Origin: Actinomycetes bacterium
Lineage (GTDB): Bacteria; Actinomycetota; Actinomycetes; Actinomycetales; Microbacteriaceae
Assembly (NCBI GenBank): GCA_023457615.1
Contig: JAEWKY010000004.1
Coordinates: forward strand, 1-9,301
Direction: 5' to 3'
Length of the DNA stretch: 9,301 bases
The notes beneath the pieces were generated by a model that saw only the letters and a program-made list of their open reading frames with translations, was not told the DNA's origin and ran no database searches. Both the position numbers and the translations under genes were made by a program. Shown one piece after another: positions 1-6,226 of this stretch. How positions within the stretch are numbered: position 1 is the stretch's first letter; each line of letters starts with the position of its first letter.

Positions 1-22
1 CGGCACCCCCGGGCCGGACGGG

Positions 23-991
23 TTACGGCTGGTACAGCAGGTCGTCGGCGGTGATGCCGCCCGGGTTGACGCCCCACTCGCTGAACAGGTCGAGGAGCTC
101 CTGGAACTTCTCCTTCGACACCCCGCCGGCGGCGTACTCGCCGAGCGCGACGAGCGGCGGCACCTGGTCGGAGAGACCGGTCTCGGGCACGAAGTCCGCG
201 GCCTCCTGCTGGTTCTCCTGGGCGTAGGTGTACGACTCGACGACGGCCTCCATGAAGGCCTGCGTCACCTCGGGGTTCGCCTGCATGTACGCGACCTGGC
301 CGATGTACACCGCGCCGGGGGTGCCCGGCAGCGACTCGTCGGGCGTGATGTACGACAGGAGCTTCAGGTCGGGGTTGGCGAGCGCCATCGACAGGAACGG
401 CTGGTTGAGCACGCCGAAGTCGGCGCCGCCCGACGCGACCGTGTCGCCGATCGACGGCAGCGGCACCTGCACGATCGAGAGCGACTCGTAGTCGGCGCCG
501 AAGTGCTCGACGCTGTCGGCCTGCACGGGGTCGAGCAGGGCCGACTGCGCCGCGATCGACGACGCACCGGACAGGTCGTCGCCGCTGAAGTCGGCGCGCA
601 CGATGATGCCCTGGAACTCGGTGTCGTCGTCGGTCGGGATGATGTTCGCGGCACCGACGACCTGGATCGGCAGACCCTGCTCGACGGCCTCCACGACGGG
701 CGCGAAGCTCGCGGCGCTGAACTGGTTCTGGCCGCTCACGACCTGAGGGATGGCGACGGTGCCGTTCGCGAGCACCGAGATGGTGACGTCGAGTCCGCGC
801 TCCTGGAAGAAGCCCTTCTCGACGCCGAGGTACATCGGCACCGACGTGGCGGCCGACGGGCTCACCGAGACGTTGATCGCCGTCAGCTCGAGCGGTCCCT
901 CGGACTCGTCGGTCACGGGAGCACCGGAACACGCGGAAAGGATCACGGTCGTCGCGACGAGCGCGGCGAGACCCGGGATTCGATACTTCAT
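23..991 (-). CDS. ABC transporter substrate-binding lipoprotein, SsuA/NMT1-like
   Basis: This 322-residue protein should capture a small organic ligand outside the membrane and pass it to the two permeases encoded just upstream. The N-terminus is a lipoprotein signal: a Lys/Arg start, a hydrophobic run, then the lipobox LSAC with the lipidated cysteine at residue 21. After an acidic linker the mature part begins with the pattern of the NMT1/SsuA-like (periplasmic-binding type II) family: a short beta strand, then YLGVEKGFFQERGLDV near residues 54-69, and a glycine/glutamine-rich section typical of aliphatic sulfonate, nitrate, taurine or pyrimidine-precursor binders. A strong Shine-Dalgarno AAGGAG lies 5 bases before the ATG, so it can be translated independently. 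It is last in the operon, 66 bp after the ATPase gene, and stops with TAA. The family fixes the role; the ligand is unknown, and 'sulfonate' or 'nitrate' labels would be unsafe. Confidence 0.9.
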   Translation of the reverse strand: MKYRIPGLAALVATTVILSACSGAPVTDESEGPLELTAINVSVSPSAATSVPMYLGVEKGFFQERGLDVTISVLANGTVAIPQVVSGQNQFSAASFAPVVEAVEQGLPIQVVGAANIIPTDDDTEFQGIIVRADFSGDDLSGASSIAAQSALLDPVQADSVEHFGADYESLSIVQVPLPSIGDTVASGGADFGVLNQPFLSMALANPDLKLLSYITPDESLPGTPGAVYIGQVAYMQANPEVTQAFMEAVVESYTYAQENQQEAADFVPETGLSDQVPPLVALGEYAAGGVSKEKFQELLDLFSEWGVNPGGITADDLLYQP

Positions 992-1005
992 GGGATCTCC
1001 TTGAT

Positions 1006-1023
1006 GGGGTGGGTGGGGTGGGG
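1006..1023 (+). other. Canonical G-quadruplex motif with single-T loops
   Basis: Four G-tracts of 4, 3, 4 and 4 bases are separated by single T residues on the + strand, in the gap between the ATPase and binding-protein genes. One-base loops are known to give very stable parallel quadruplexes in vitro. The operon is transcribed leftward, so the G-rich strand is the template, while the mRNA carries a C-rich, probably unstructured stretch just before the binding-protein ribosome site. Whether it folds or affects transcription is inference. Confidence 0.6.
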
Positions 1024-1024
1024 C

Positions 1025-1042
1025 TGCGGTGCGTGCGGTGCG
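1025..1042. repeat. Two tandem copies of a 9-bp GT-rich repeat
   Basis: The unit TGCGGTGCG occurs twice in perfect head-to-tail order, followed by a partial third copy (GTGCCG). It directly follows the G-tract run in the ATPase/binding-protein gap. Together these make the 66-bp gap low in complexity and likely to vary in length by slippage. Confidence 0.75.
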
Positions 1043-1049
1043 GTGCCGT

Positions 1050-1061
1050 CTGACCGGTCAG
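1050..1061. repeat. Perfect 12-bp palindrome over the ATPase stop codon
   Basis: CTGACCGGTCAG is its own reverse complement and includes the TGA stop of the ATPase gene (1058-1060). As RNA it could form only a 4-bp stem with a 4-base loop, and no U-tract follows, so it is not a convincing terminator. It could be a protein-binding site or chance. Confidence 0.5.
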
Positions 1062-1885
1062 GCCGCCGGCGGAGCCGGTCGCCGGACGGCGGTCAGGACG
1101 CGATTGCGGAGCTCGACGAACTCCGGGAGGGACTTGGTGGTGAGCTGGTCGCGGTGCGCGCCGAGGGGCACCTCGACCGAGTCGACGACCGAGGCGGGCG
1201 ATCCGCCGAGCACGATGACGCGGTCGGAGAGGTAGACGGACTCGTCGATGTCGTGCGTGACGAGCACGATCGTCATGTTGAACTCCGCGCGGATGCGCAG
1301 CACGAGGTCCTCGAGGTCGGCCCGCGTCTGCGCGTCGACCGAGGCGAACGGCTCGTCCATGAGCAGCGCCTCCGGCTGGTAGGCGATGGCGCGCGCGATC
1401 GCGACGCGCTGCTGCATGCCCCCCGACAGCTGCCACGGGAACGAGTCGCCCACGCCGTGCAGTCCGACCGCCTCCAGCGACTCGGCCGCGAGTCGCTCGC
1501 GCTCCGCCTTCGACATCGGCTTGTGACGCAGCGGCAGCATCACGTTCTTCTCGACCGTGAGCCACGGCATGAGCGAGCGGCTGTAGTCCTGGAAGACGAG
1601 CGCGAGCTTCTCCGGCGGCCCGTCCACCGTGATGTCGTCGAAGCGCACCTCGCCCGATGTCGGCGCCAGCAGACCCCCGAGGCAGCGCAGGAGCGTCGTC
1701 TTGCCCGTGCCCGACGGCCCGACGATCGCGACGAACTCGCCGGGGCTCACGTCGAACGAGATCGAGCCGAGCACGGGCTTGTCGGCCTTGTCGGTGCGGT
1801 ACGACTTGCCGAGGCCGCGCACCGACATCCGTGCGGAGAGGGCGGGCGTGTGCTCTCCCGCGCTCGGGAGTGTGGCGGCGCTCAT
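1058..1885 (-). CDS. ABC transporter ATP-binding protein, SsuB/TauB-like
   Basis: This 275-residue cytoplasmic ATPase powers the importer formed with the two permeases. All nucleotide-binding motifs are intact: Walker A GPSGTGKT at 56-63, Q-loop Gln99, signature LSGGMQQR at 153-160, Walker B LLMDEPF ending at 180 with Glu178, and the H-loop His211. The layout and length fit the nitrate/sulfonate/taurine importer ATPases (SsuB, TauB, NrtD type). The frame stays open far upstream, but the start at 1885 is preferred. Its ATG overlaps the preceding permease stop as ATGA, a GAAGGG ribosome site lies 8 bases upstream, and the longer reading runs antisense-like across the permease. The alternative Met20 has no ribosome site. 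After the H-loop comes a short C-terminal tail rich in Ala/Pro/Arg, without a recognisable regulatory domain. Confidence 0.94.
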   Translation of the reverse strand: MSAATLPSAGEHTPALSARMSVRGLGKSYRTDKADKPVLGSISFDVSPGEFVAIVGPSGTGKTTLLRCLGGLLAPTSGEVRFDDITVDGPPEKLALVFQDYSRSLMPWLTVEKNVMLPLRHKPMSKAERERLAAESLEAVGLHGVGDSFPWQLSGGMQQRVAIARAIAYQPEALLMDEPFASVDAQTRADLEDLVLRIRAEFNMTIVLVTHDIDESVYLSDRVIVLGGSPASVVDSVEVPLGAHRDQLTTKSLPEFVELRNRVLTAVRRPAPPAA

Positions 1886-2658
1886 CGGGTGGACCCTTCG
1901 TTCATGCGGCGGTGCCAGCGGAGGACGCGGCGCTCGACGAGGTCGAACGCGACGTTGAGGAGGTAGCCGAGGAGGCCCATGAGGATGAGACCCGTCCACA
2001 TCGCGACGAGGTCGAACCCGGCCTGGGCCTTCAGCAGGAAGTGCCCGATCCCGGTCACCGAGACGACCATCTCGCTCGCGATGACGACGACGATCGAGAT
2101 CGACAGCGCCACCCGCAGGCCGGCGAAGATCTGCGGCGAGGCGCCGGGCAGGATGACGGAGAACAGCCGGTCGCGGAACGGGAGGCGGTAGGAGAACGCC
2201 GTGTCGCGCACGGTGAGGTCGAGACCGCGCACGCCGTCGAGCGTGTTGAGCAGGATCGGCCAGGTCGCGCCGAAGAGCACGAGCGCGACGCGCGTCTCGA
2301 ACCCGACTCCGAGCGCGCTCACGAAGAGCGGGATGAGCGCGATGCCGGGCAGCGCACGCAGGAACTCGAGCAGCGGCGAGAGGAAGTCGTAGACCCGCGG
2401 CATGAGCGCGAGCACGATGCCGAGCACGACCCCGACGACCGAGGCCGCGGCGAAGCCGAGGAAGAAGCTCGTGAGGGTCGGGACGACCTCGACCGCCGTG
2501 CCGCCGAGGATCCAGGTCTGCACGAAGCGGTCCCAGATCGTCGAGAGCGCCGGGAAGTAGAACGACGGCTGGGCCGCCGACGCGATCCACCAGGCGGCGA
2601 TGCCCGCGACCGGGAGGATGAGGCCGACGAGGGGCAGCAGCGCCCGCCGCGCGCTCAT
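1882..2658 (-). CDS. ABC transporter permease (second of pair), SsuC-like
   Basis: This 258-residue inner-membrane protein should form the transport channel together with the permease encoded just upstream. It has about six hydrophobic segments, the first at residues 7-27. The cytoplasmic EAA-type loop that contacts the ATPase lies at about 155-186 and carries the typical G-A-S-P-Q-I-F-A-G-L-R pattern of the BPD_transp_1 family. The C-terminus is basic (VERRVLRWHRR), as in SsuC/TauC-like permeases. The start at 2658 is set by an ATGA overlap with the preceding permease stop and by a GAGGTGA ribosome site just upstream; the longer open frame is a shadow of the neighbouring gene. It is clearly diverged from its partner, so the channel is probably a heterodimer, whereas many SsuC/TauC systems have one permease gene. 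Confidence 0.93.
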   Translation of the reverse strand: MSARRALLPLVGLILPVAGIAAWWIASAAQPSFYFPALSTIWDRFVQTWILGGTAVEVVPTLTSFFLGFAAASVVGVVLGIVLALMPRVYDFLSPLLEFLRALPGIALIPLFVSALGVGFETRVALVLFGATWPILLNTLDGVRGLDLTVRDTAFSYRLPFRDRLFSVILPGASPQIFAGLRVALSISIVVVIASEMVVSVTGIGHFLLKAQAGFDLVAMWTGLILMGLLGYLLNVAFDLVERRVLRWHRRMNEGSTR

Positions 2659-3431
2659 CGGGTCACCTCGCGCGTCGACGGGTGCCAGCGCAGCGCGCGC
2701 CGCTCGAGGCGCGTGAAGACGAACGTGATGAGCAGCCCGAGCACCGCGGCGGTCAGCAGGTACACGAACGACGCCCCGACGAGCGCGTTGGCCTGGCGCA
2801 CGCCGATCTGGTAGCCGATGCCCGGGGCGCTGCCGATGATCTCGACGCCGATCGCGACCAGCAGGCTCATGATCGCGGAGAGGCGCAGGCCGGTCGCGAG
2901 GTAGGGGCTGGCCGACGGGAGGTAGAGGAAGCGCACGCGCTCGTTCCACGGGATGCCGTAGGCGGCGAAGGTCTGCCGCGCGACCGGGTCGACGGCGCGG
3001 ATGCCGTACGCCGACTGGATGAGCATCGGCCAGACCGACGCGAGCACGATCAGGACGATCTTCATCGTGCTCGTCGAACCCCACAGCAGCGCGGCGAGCG
3101 GGATGAGGATGACGGTCGGGATGGTGCGGAGGAAGTCGATGAGCGGCGTCGTCAGGCGGCGCGCGAACGGCGTGCTGCCCGCGAGCATCCCGAGCGGCAC
3201 GGCGATCGCGATCGAGATCGCGAGTCCGACCGCCCAGCACCACATGGTCTGCCAGATGGCGGTCCAGTAGTCGCCCGACGGCAGGGTGCGCACGAGGGCG
3301 TCGCCGAAGGCGGGGATGGTCGGCAGGGTGTTCGCACTGAAGACCCCGGTCACGACGGCGAGCTGCCAGAGCGCGAGCACGAGCACGACGAGGGCGCCGC
3401 GCTGGAGCACGAGGCGGACGGTGGGACTCAT
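2655..3431 (-). CDS. ABC transporter permease (first of pair), SsuC-like
   Basis: This 258-residue inner-membrane permease has hydrophobic segments beginning at residues 10-30, 60-85 and 104-135. The EAA-type ATPase-contact loop lies at about 157-186, with LPSASPYLATGLRLS as its core, and the protein ends in a basic tail containing RLERRALRWHPS. It has the same length and plan as the next permease, which supports an old duplication and a heterodimeric channel. The ATG at 3431 overlaps the stop of the FMN-enzyme gene as ATGA, with GGAG 8 bases upstream. Translational coupling directly ties import to an intracellular enzyme, which argues that both act on the same compound. Family membership is clear; the substrate is not. 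Confidence 0.93.
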   Translation of the reverse strand: MSPTVRLVLQRGALVVLVLALWQLAVVTGVFSANTLPTIPAFGDALVRTLPSGDYWTAIWQTMWCWAVGLAISIAIAVPLGMLAGSTPFARRLTTPLIDFLRTIPTVILIPLAALLWGSTSTMKIVLIVLASVWPMLIQSAYGIRAVDPVARQTFAAYGIPWNERVRFLYLPSASPYLATGLRLSAIMSLLVAIGVEIIGSAPGIGYQIGVRQANALVGASFVYLLTAAVLGLLITFVFTRLERRALRWHPSTREVTR

Positions 3432-4501
3432 CCGCGGCGCTCCGTGACGTGGGAGCGGCGGATGTCGGCGAGCCTGGGCGCGCCGATGATGCCCATGACC
3501 CCGCGGAGCTGAGAGCGGAGGATCTCGAGCACCGCGCCGAGACCCTCCGCTCCGCCCGCTGCCAGACCCCAGGTGACGGGCCGGCCGATCAGGACCGCCC
3601 GCGCGCCGAGCGCGAGGGCGACGACGACGTCATGGCCGTGGCGCACGCCGCCGTCGAGGTAGACCTCGAGCTGCGAGCCGGCCGCCTCGACCACCTCCGG
3701 GAGCGCGTCGAGCGTGCCGCGCGGGGTGTCGAGCGAGCGGCCGCCGTGATTGGACACGATGACCGCGTCGACGCCGTGCTCGACGGCGAGCGCGGCGTCC
3801 TCGGCCGTCATGATGCCCTTGAGCACGATCGGGAGCCGCGTGGTCGACCTGAGCCAGGCGAGGTCGGCCCAGGTCAGCCGTGCGTCGTGGTCCCAGACCC
3901 CGCCCGCGAGGTGGGCGTCGCGCGGCAGCACGTAGAGCGGCTGCTCCGCGCCGATGGCGCGCACGCCCTCGCGCATCTCGCGCCCGAGGATCGGGCGCAC
4001 CGGCAGGTCGACGGTGAGGACGAGCGCCGTGCAGCCGGCATCCTCGGCCATGCCCGTGAGCGCGGCGGTGCGCGCGCGGTCGGCCCCCCAGTAGAGCTGG
4101 AACCAGGTGGGCCCGCCGTCGGCGGCGGCGCGCACGTCGGCCATGCTGCGGGACGTGCCCGCGCTCAGCACCATGAGGGTGTCGGCGCGGCGGGCGCCGC
4201 GCGCGGTCTCGGTCTCGCCCTCGGGATGCGAGAGGTTGTGCAGTCCCGACGGCCCGACGAGCACGGGGAGCGAGACCGCGTCGCCGAGCACCGTCGTCGC
4301 GGTGTCGATCTCGCTCACGTCGACGAGCACGCGAGGACGCAGCGCCCAGCGCGTCCAGGCCTGCCGGTTCGCCGCGATCGCGCCGTTCGAGCCGGCGCCC
4401 TCCTGGATCATCGCGCGCGCGCCGGGCGTCCACACGTCGTGGGCGGCGCGCTCGAACTCGTCGAGGTCGAGGAACTGCGGCCAGTCGAGGGTCGCCCTCA
4501 T
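3428..4501 (-). CDS. FMN-dependent alpha-hydroxy acid oxidase/dehydrogenase family protein
   Basis: This 357-residue cytoplasmic TIM-barrel flavoprotein belongs to the family of glycolate oxidase, lactate oxidase/monooxygenase and mandelate dehydrogenase, which oxidise 2-hydroxy acids to 2-oxo acids. Visible family residues are Tyr137 (FQLY), Asp165 (TVDLP), Lys228 (VLKGI), the catalytic His252 with Arg255 (SNHGGR), Asp283/Arg287 (LDGGVR) and the phosphate-binding Arg307 (IGRP). The position of the glycolate-oxidase Tyr24, which binds substrate carboxylate, appears to be Met31. The Trp108 position is Gly115; as I recall, lactate monooxygenase also has Gly there. The loop after strand 4 (about 180-205) is short. 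Start: the ATG at 4501 overlaps the FAH stop, with GAGGTG just upstream. The substrate may differ from a simple 2-hydroxy acid. Family confidence is high, reaction confidence moderate. Confidence 0.88.
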   Translation of the reverse strand: MRATLDWPQFLDLDEFERAAHDVWTPGARAMIQEGAGSNGAIAANRQAWTRWALRPRVLVDVSEIDTATTVLGDAVSLPVLVGPSGLHNLSHPEGETETARGARRADTLMVLSAGTSRSMADVRAAADGGPTWFQLYWGADRARTAALTGMAEDAGCTALVLTVDLPVRPILGREMREGVRAIGAEQPLYVLPRDAHLAGGVWDHDARLTWADLAWLRSTTRLPIVLKGIMTAEDAALAVEHGVDAVIVSNHGGRSLDTPRGTLDALPEVVEAAGSQLEVYLDGGVRHGHDVVVALALGARAVLIGRPVTWGLAAGGAEGLGAVLEILRSQLRGVMGIIGAPRLADIRRSHVTERRG

Positions 4502-5406
4502 CGGCGCACCTCGTCGCGCACCGGCGTCTCCATGACGCCGAGCCCGGTGATCTCCATCCGCACGACGTCGCCCTCGAAGAGGAACGACGGCGGGGTCTGG
4601 AACGCGCCGCAGCCGGTCGTCGTGCCGGTCATGATGAAGTCGCCGGGCGACAGCTCGACGATCTTGCTGAAGTCCTCGATGAGGCCCGGGATGTCGACGA
4701 TCATCTCGTCGCTCCGGCCGTCCTGCCGCAGCTCGCCGTTCACCCAGCACTGCAGGCGCAGGTCGTGCGGGTCGGGGATCTCGTCCTTCGTCGCGAGCCA
4801 CGGCCCCGTCGGCGCCCCGGTCGGGATGCCCTTCGCCCGGGTCATCTGCGCGTACATGGGGTGCAGCGCGACGTCCTTGAACGCGAGGTCGCGCGCGGTG
4901 ACGTCGTTGCTGATCATGTAGCCCGCGACGTGGTCGTAGGCGTCCTCGCGCCGGATGTCGCGTCCGCCGCGGCCGATCACGACGGCGATCTCGGTCTCGT
5001 AGTCGAGCTGCTGCGACGAGGCCGGGCGGATGAGCGCATCGTGCGGGCCGATCACGGTGTTCGACGGCTTGAAGATGATGATCGGCTCGGAGGGCGACGG
5101 CGCGTTCTTCCGGCCCATCGCCTCGTCGACGTGCGACTGGTAGTTGCCGCCCGCGACGAGGATCTTCTCGGGTCGCGGCACGGGCGGCCCGATCCGCGTC
5201 GTCCCGGGTGCGAGGCGCTCGGGGGCGTTCGGGATCGCGGCCTCGATGATCGGCTGCAGATAGTCGAGCATCGCGAGGATGTCGTTCGTGCCCAGCTCGG
5301 TGAGCCCGGCCTGCCGCAGCAGCGGCGACAGCGGCACGATCGTGCCGTCCTCGAGGATCACGCCGGGCTGCTCGGCGCGGACCGGTCCGAAGCTGACGAT
5401 GCGCAT
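4498..5406 (-). CDS. Fumarylacetoacetate hydrolase (FAH) family protein
   Basis: This 302-residue cytoplasmic enzyme has a small N-terminal domain (about 1-75) and the FAH catalytic fold after it. Members cleave or isomerise acylpyruvates and related 2,4-dioxo acids, for example fumarylpyruvate hydrolase, diketo-deoxy-sugar-acid hydrolases and hydratase/decarboxylase relatives. The divalent-metal ligands are present: Glu137 and Glu139 in LDYETE and Asp168 in SNDVTARD. His92 in NYQSHVDE, the Lys192-Gly loop before GPW, and the MTGT turn at 259-262 also match the family. The ribosome site GGAGGA lies upstream of the ATG, and the gene starts 26 bp after the hydrolase stop. Its end overlaps the FMN-enzyme start. 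The two together suggest processing of a hydroxy- or oxo-acid intermediate. Databases often name such proteins ureidoglycolate lyase or 2-hydroxyhepta-2,4-diene-1,7-dioate isomerase; neither name is justified here. Confidence 0.9.
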   Translation of the reverse strand: MRIVSFGPVRAEQPGVILEDGTIVPLSPLLRQAGLTELGTNDILAMLDYLQPIIEAAIPNAPERLAPGTTRIGPPVPRPEKILVAGGNYQSHVDEAMGRKNAPSPSEPIIIFKPSNTVIGPHDALIRPASSQQLDYETEIAVVIGRGGRDIRREDAYDHVAGYMISNDVTARDLAFKDVALHPMYAQMTRAKGIPTGAPTGPWLATKDEIPDPHDLRLQCWVNGELRQDGRSDEMIVDIPGLIEDFSKIVELSPGDFIMTGTTTGCGAFQTPPSFLFEGDVVRMEITGLGVMETPVRDEVRR

Positions 5407-5432
5407 GGGGTTCTTCCTCCGGGTGGGTCGGG

Positions 5433-6077
5433 TCAGCCGCGGGCGGCGGCGGCGCGGCCGGCGCCGCCCGCCGTCGCGATGGTGGTCTGGAGCATCGCGT
5501 ACTTGGGCGAGTACCTCTGGATGGCGCGGAACTCGTCGATCGTCGCGGTGTTCTGGTAGGTCACCTGGAACTCGGAGGCGAGCGACAGCCAGGTGGTCGG
5601 CGTCGCGCCGGCCTGCACGAGGCGCGTCATCGCGGCGTCGTGGGAGGTCGTCGTCTCGCCCGCGGTCGCGTCGACGACCATCGAGACCGCATACCCCGCG
5701 CGCAGGGCGCCGAGCGCGGTGTGCACGACGCAGCCCTCGGACATGATCCCGGCGATCGCGAGGTGGGTGCGACCCGTCGCGGCGACGGCCTCCGCGAAGC
5801 CGTCCTCGACGAAGGAGTCGAACGAGCCGGCGCGGTGCACGAGCGGGTGGTCGCCCAGCCGTGCCGCGAGCTCGGGGTAGAGGCCGCCGCGCGGGTCGCC
5901 CTCGGGTCCGAGGGTGACGACGAGGGGCACGTCGTAGGCCTGCGCGATGTGCGCGAGCGCGACGGCGCCGGTGGCGTTCTCGACGAGCGTCTGCGATCCG
6001 ATCGAGTTCGCGAAGCCCGTCACGTAGTCGATGAGGACGATCGCCGTATCGGCGGGGGTGCGCGGCCCGAGGTCCAT
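5433..6077 (-). CDS. YcaC-like cysteine hydrolase (isochorismatase superfamily)
   Basis: This 214-residue cytoplasmic protein is the first gene of the operon. The isochorismatase-like fold is shown by the strand-Asp motif IVLIDY (Asp17), the loop before the cysteine (IAGIMSEGC, Cys116) and DATAGETTTSHDAAM near 136-150. Closest by memory is Escherichia coli YcaC: similar length, the TxSHxAAxxRxxQAGA-type helix, and a C-terminus ending in a P-x-Y-x-x-L motif. The third catalytic position is Arg82, not the lysine of amidases such as N-carbamoylsarcosine hydrolase. The spacing Asp17/Arg82/Cys116 matches YcaC Asp19/Arg84/Cys118, so this looks like a subfamily trait. YcaC has no settled physiological substrate; hydrolysis of an amide or related bond is plausible. 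The ATG follows AAGGAG by 5 bases and lies about 27 bases from the predicted transcription start. Confidence 0.88.
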   Translation of the reverse strand: MDLGPRTPADTAIVLIDYVTGFANSIGSQTLVENATGAVALAHIAQAYDVPLVVTLGPEGDPRGGLYPELAARLGDHPLVHRAGSFDSFVEDGFAEAVAATGRTHLAIAGIMSEGCVVHTALGALRAGYAVSMVVDATAGETTTSHDAAMTRLVQAGATPTTWLSLASEFQVTYQNTATIDEFRAIQRYSPKYAMLQTTIATAGGAGRAAAARG

Positions 6078-6110
6078 GACTTCTCCTTCTCAACTCTGAG
6101 CAGTTCCGTC

Positions 6111-6139
6111 ACTCTACAGACACCACTGATATATTTCAA
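6111..6139 (-). promoter_or_regulatory. Predicted sigma-70-type promoter of the leftward operon
   Basis: On the minus strand, TTGAAA (6134-6139) and TAGAGT (6111-6116) are separated by exactly 17 bases, matching 5 of 6 and 4 of 6 consensus positions. This would start transcription near 6104, about 27 bases before the cysteine-hydrolase ATG, leaving room for its AAGGAG ribosome site. It lies in the most AT-rich patch of the window. Confidence 0.65.
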
Positions 6140-6143
6140 TTGT
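6122..6143. promoter_or_regulatory. Candidate operator for the GntR regulator
   Basis: An imperfect palindrome is centred between 6132 and 6133. Its core TGATATATTTCA (6127-6138) pairs at 5 of 6 positions, and the 22-bp extension pairs at 8 of 11. It covers the -35 box of the leftward operon and the -10 of the rightward regulator promoter, so a dimer bound here could block both. GntR/FCD regulators commonly bind short palindromes in such divergent regions. The specific site is inference. Confidence 0.45.
6127..6135 (+). promoter_or_regulatory. Predicted extended -10 of the gntR-type regulator gene
   Basis: TGATATATT fits the extended -10 form TGn followed by TATATT, 5 of 6 to consensus. The -35 region is weak (CCGTCA at 18-bp spacing, 3 of 6), which an extended -10 can offset. 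Transcription would begin near 6142, giving a leader of about 85 bases. A second, weaker extended -10, TGATACTCT, lies at 6190-6198. Confidence 0.42.
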
Positions 6144-6226
6144 TGCGCCGCGGCCCGTGTCGGTCGCTCGCGGCACCCCGGTGGAGCGCTGATACTCTCT
6201 GGGAACATCTCGAGCGAGGGCAGGCG

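Noticed and set aside
1..22. GC-rich inverted-repeat-like sequence after the binding-protein stop as a terminator
   Set aside because: The sequence is cut by the window edge, and no complete stem or T-tract can be seen.
503..1966. Long + strand open frame (487 codons) across the binding-protein and ATPase genes
   Set aside because: Its translation is rich in Arg, Asp and Glu with no domain pattern, while the minus strand encodes clear families. Such open antisense frames are expected at this GC content.
1058..2590. Apparent 510-residue ATPase fusion with an N-terminal extension
   Set aside because: The first 235 residues are low-complexity Arg/Ala-rich shadow of the permease gene. The ATGA overlap and ribosome site at 1885 give a normal 275-residue ATPase.
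5433..6077. Missing catalytic lysine in the cysteine hydrolase (Arg82)
   Set aside because: The spacing Asp17/Arg82/Cys116 matches what I recall for YcaC (Asp19/Arg84/Cys118), so Arg seems to be a subfamily feature and not a sign of inactivity.
6140..6226. Earlier start for the GntR regulator (TTG at 6140, 29 extra residues)
   Set aside because: It has no ribosome site, would lie at the predicted promoter and operator, and adds no conserved sequence. The ATG at 6227 has GAGGG at good spacing.
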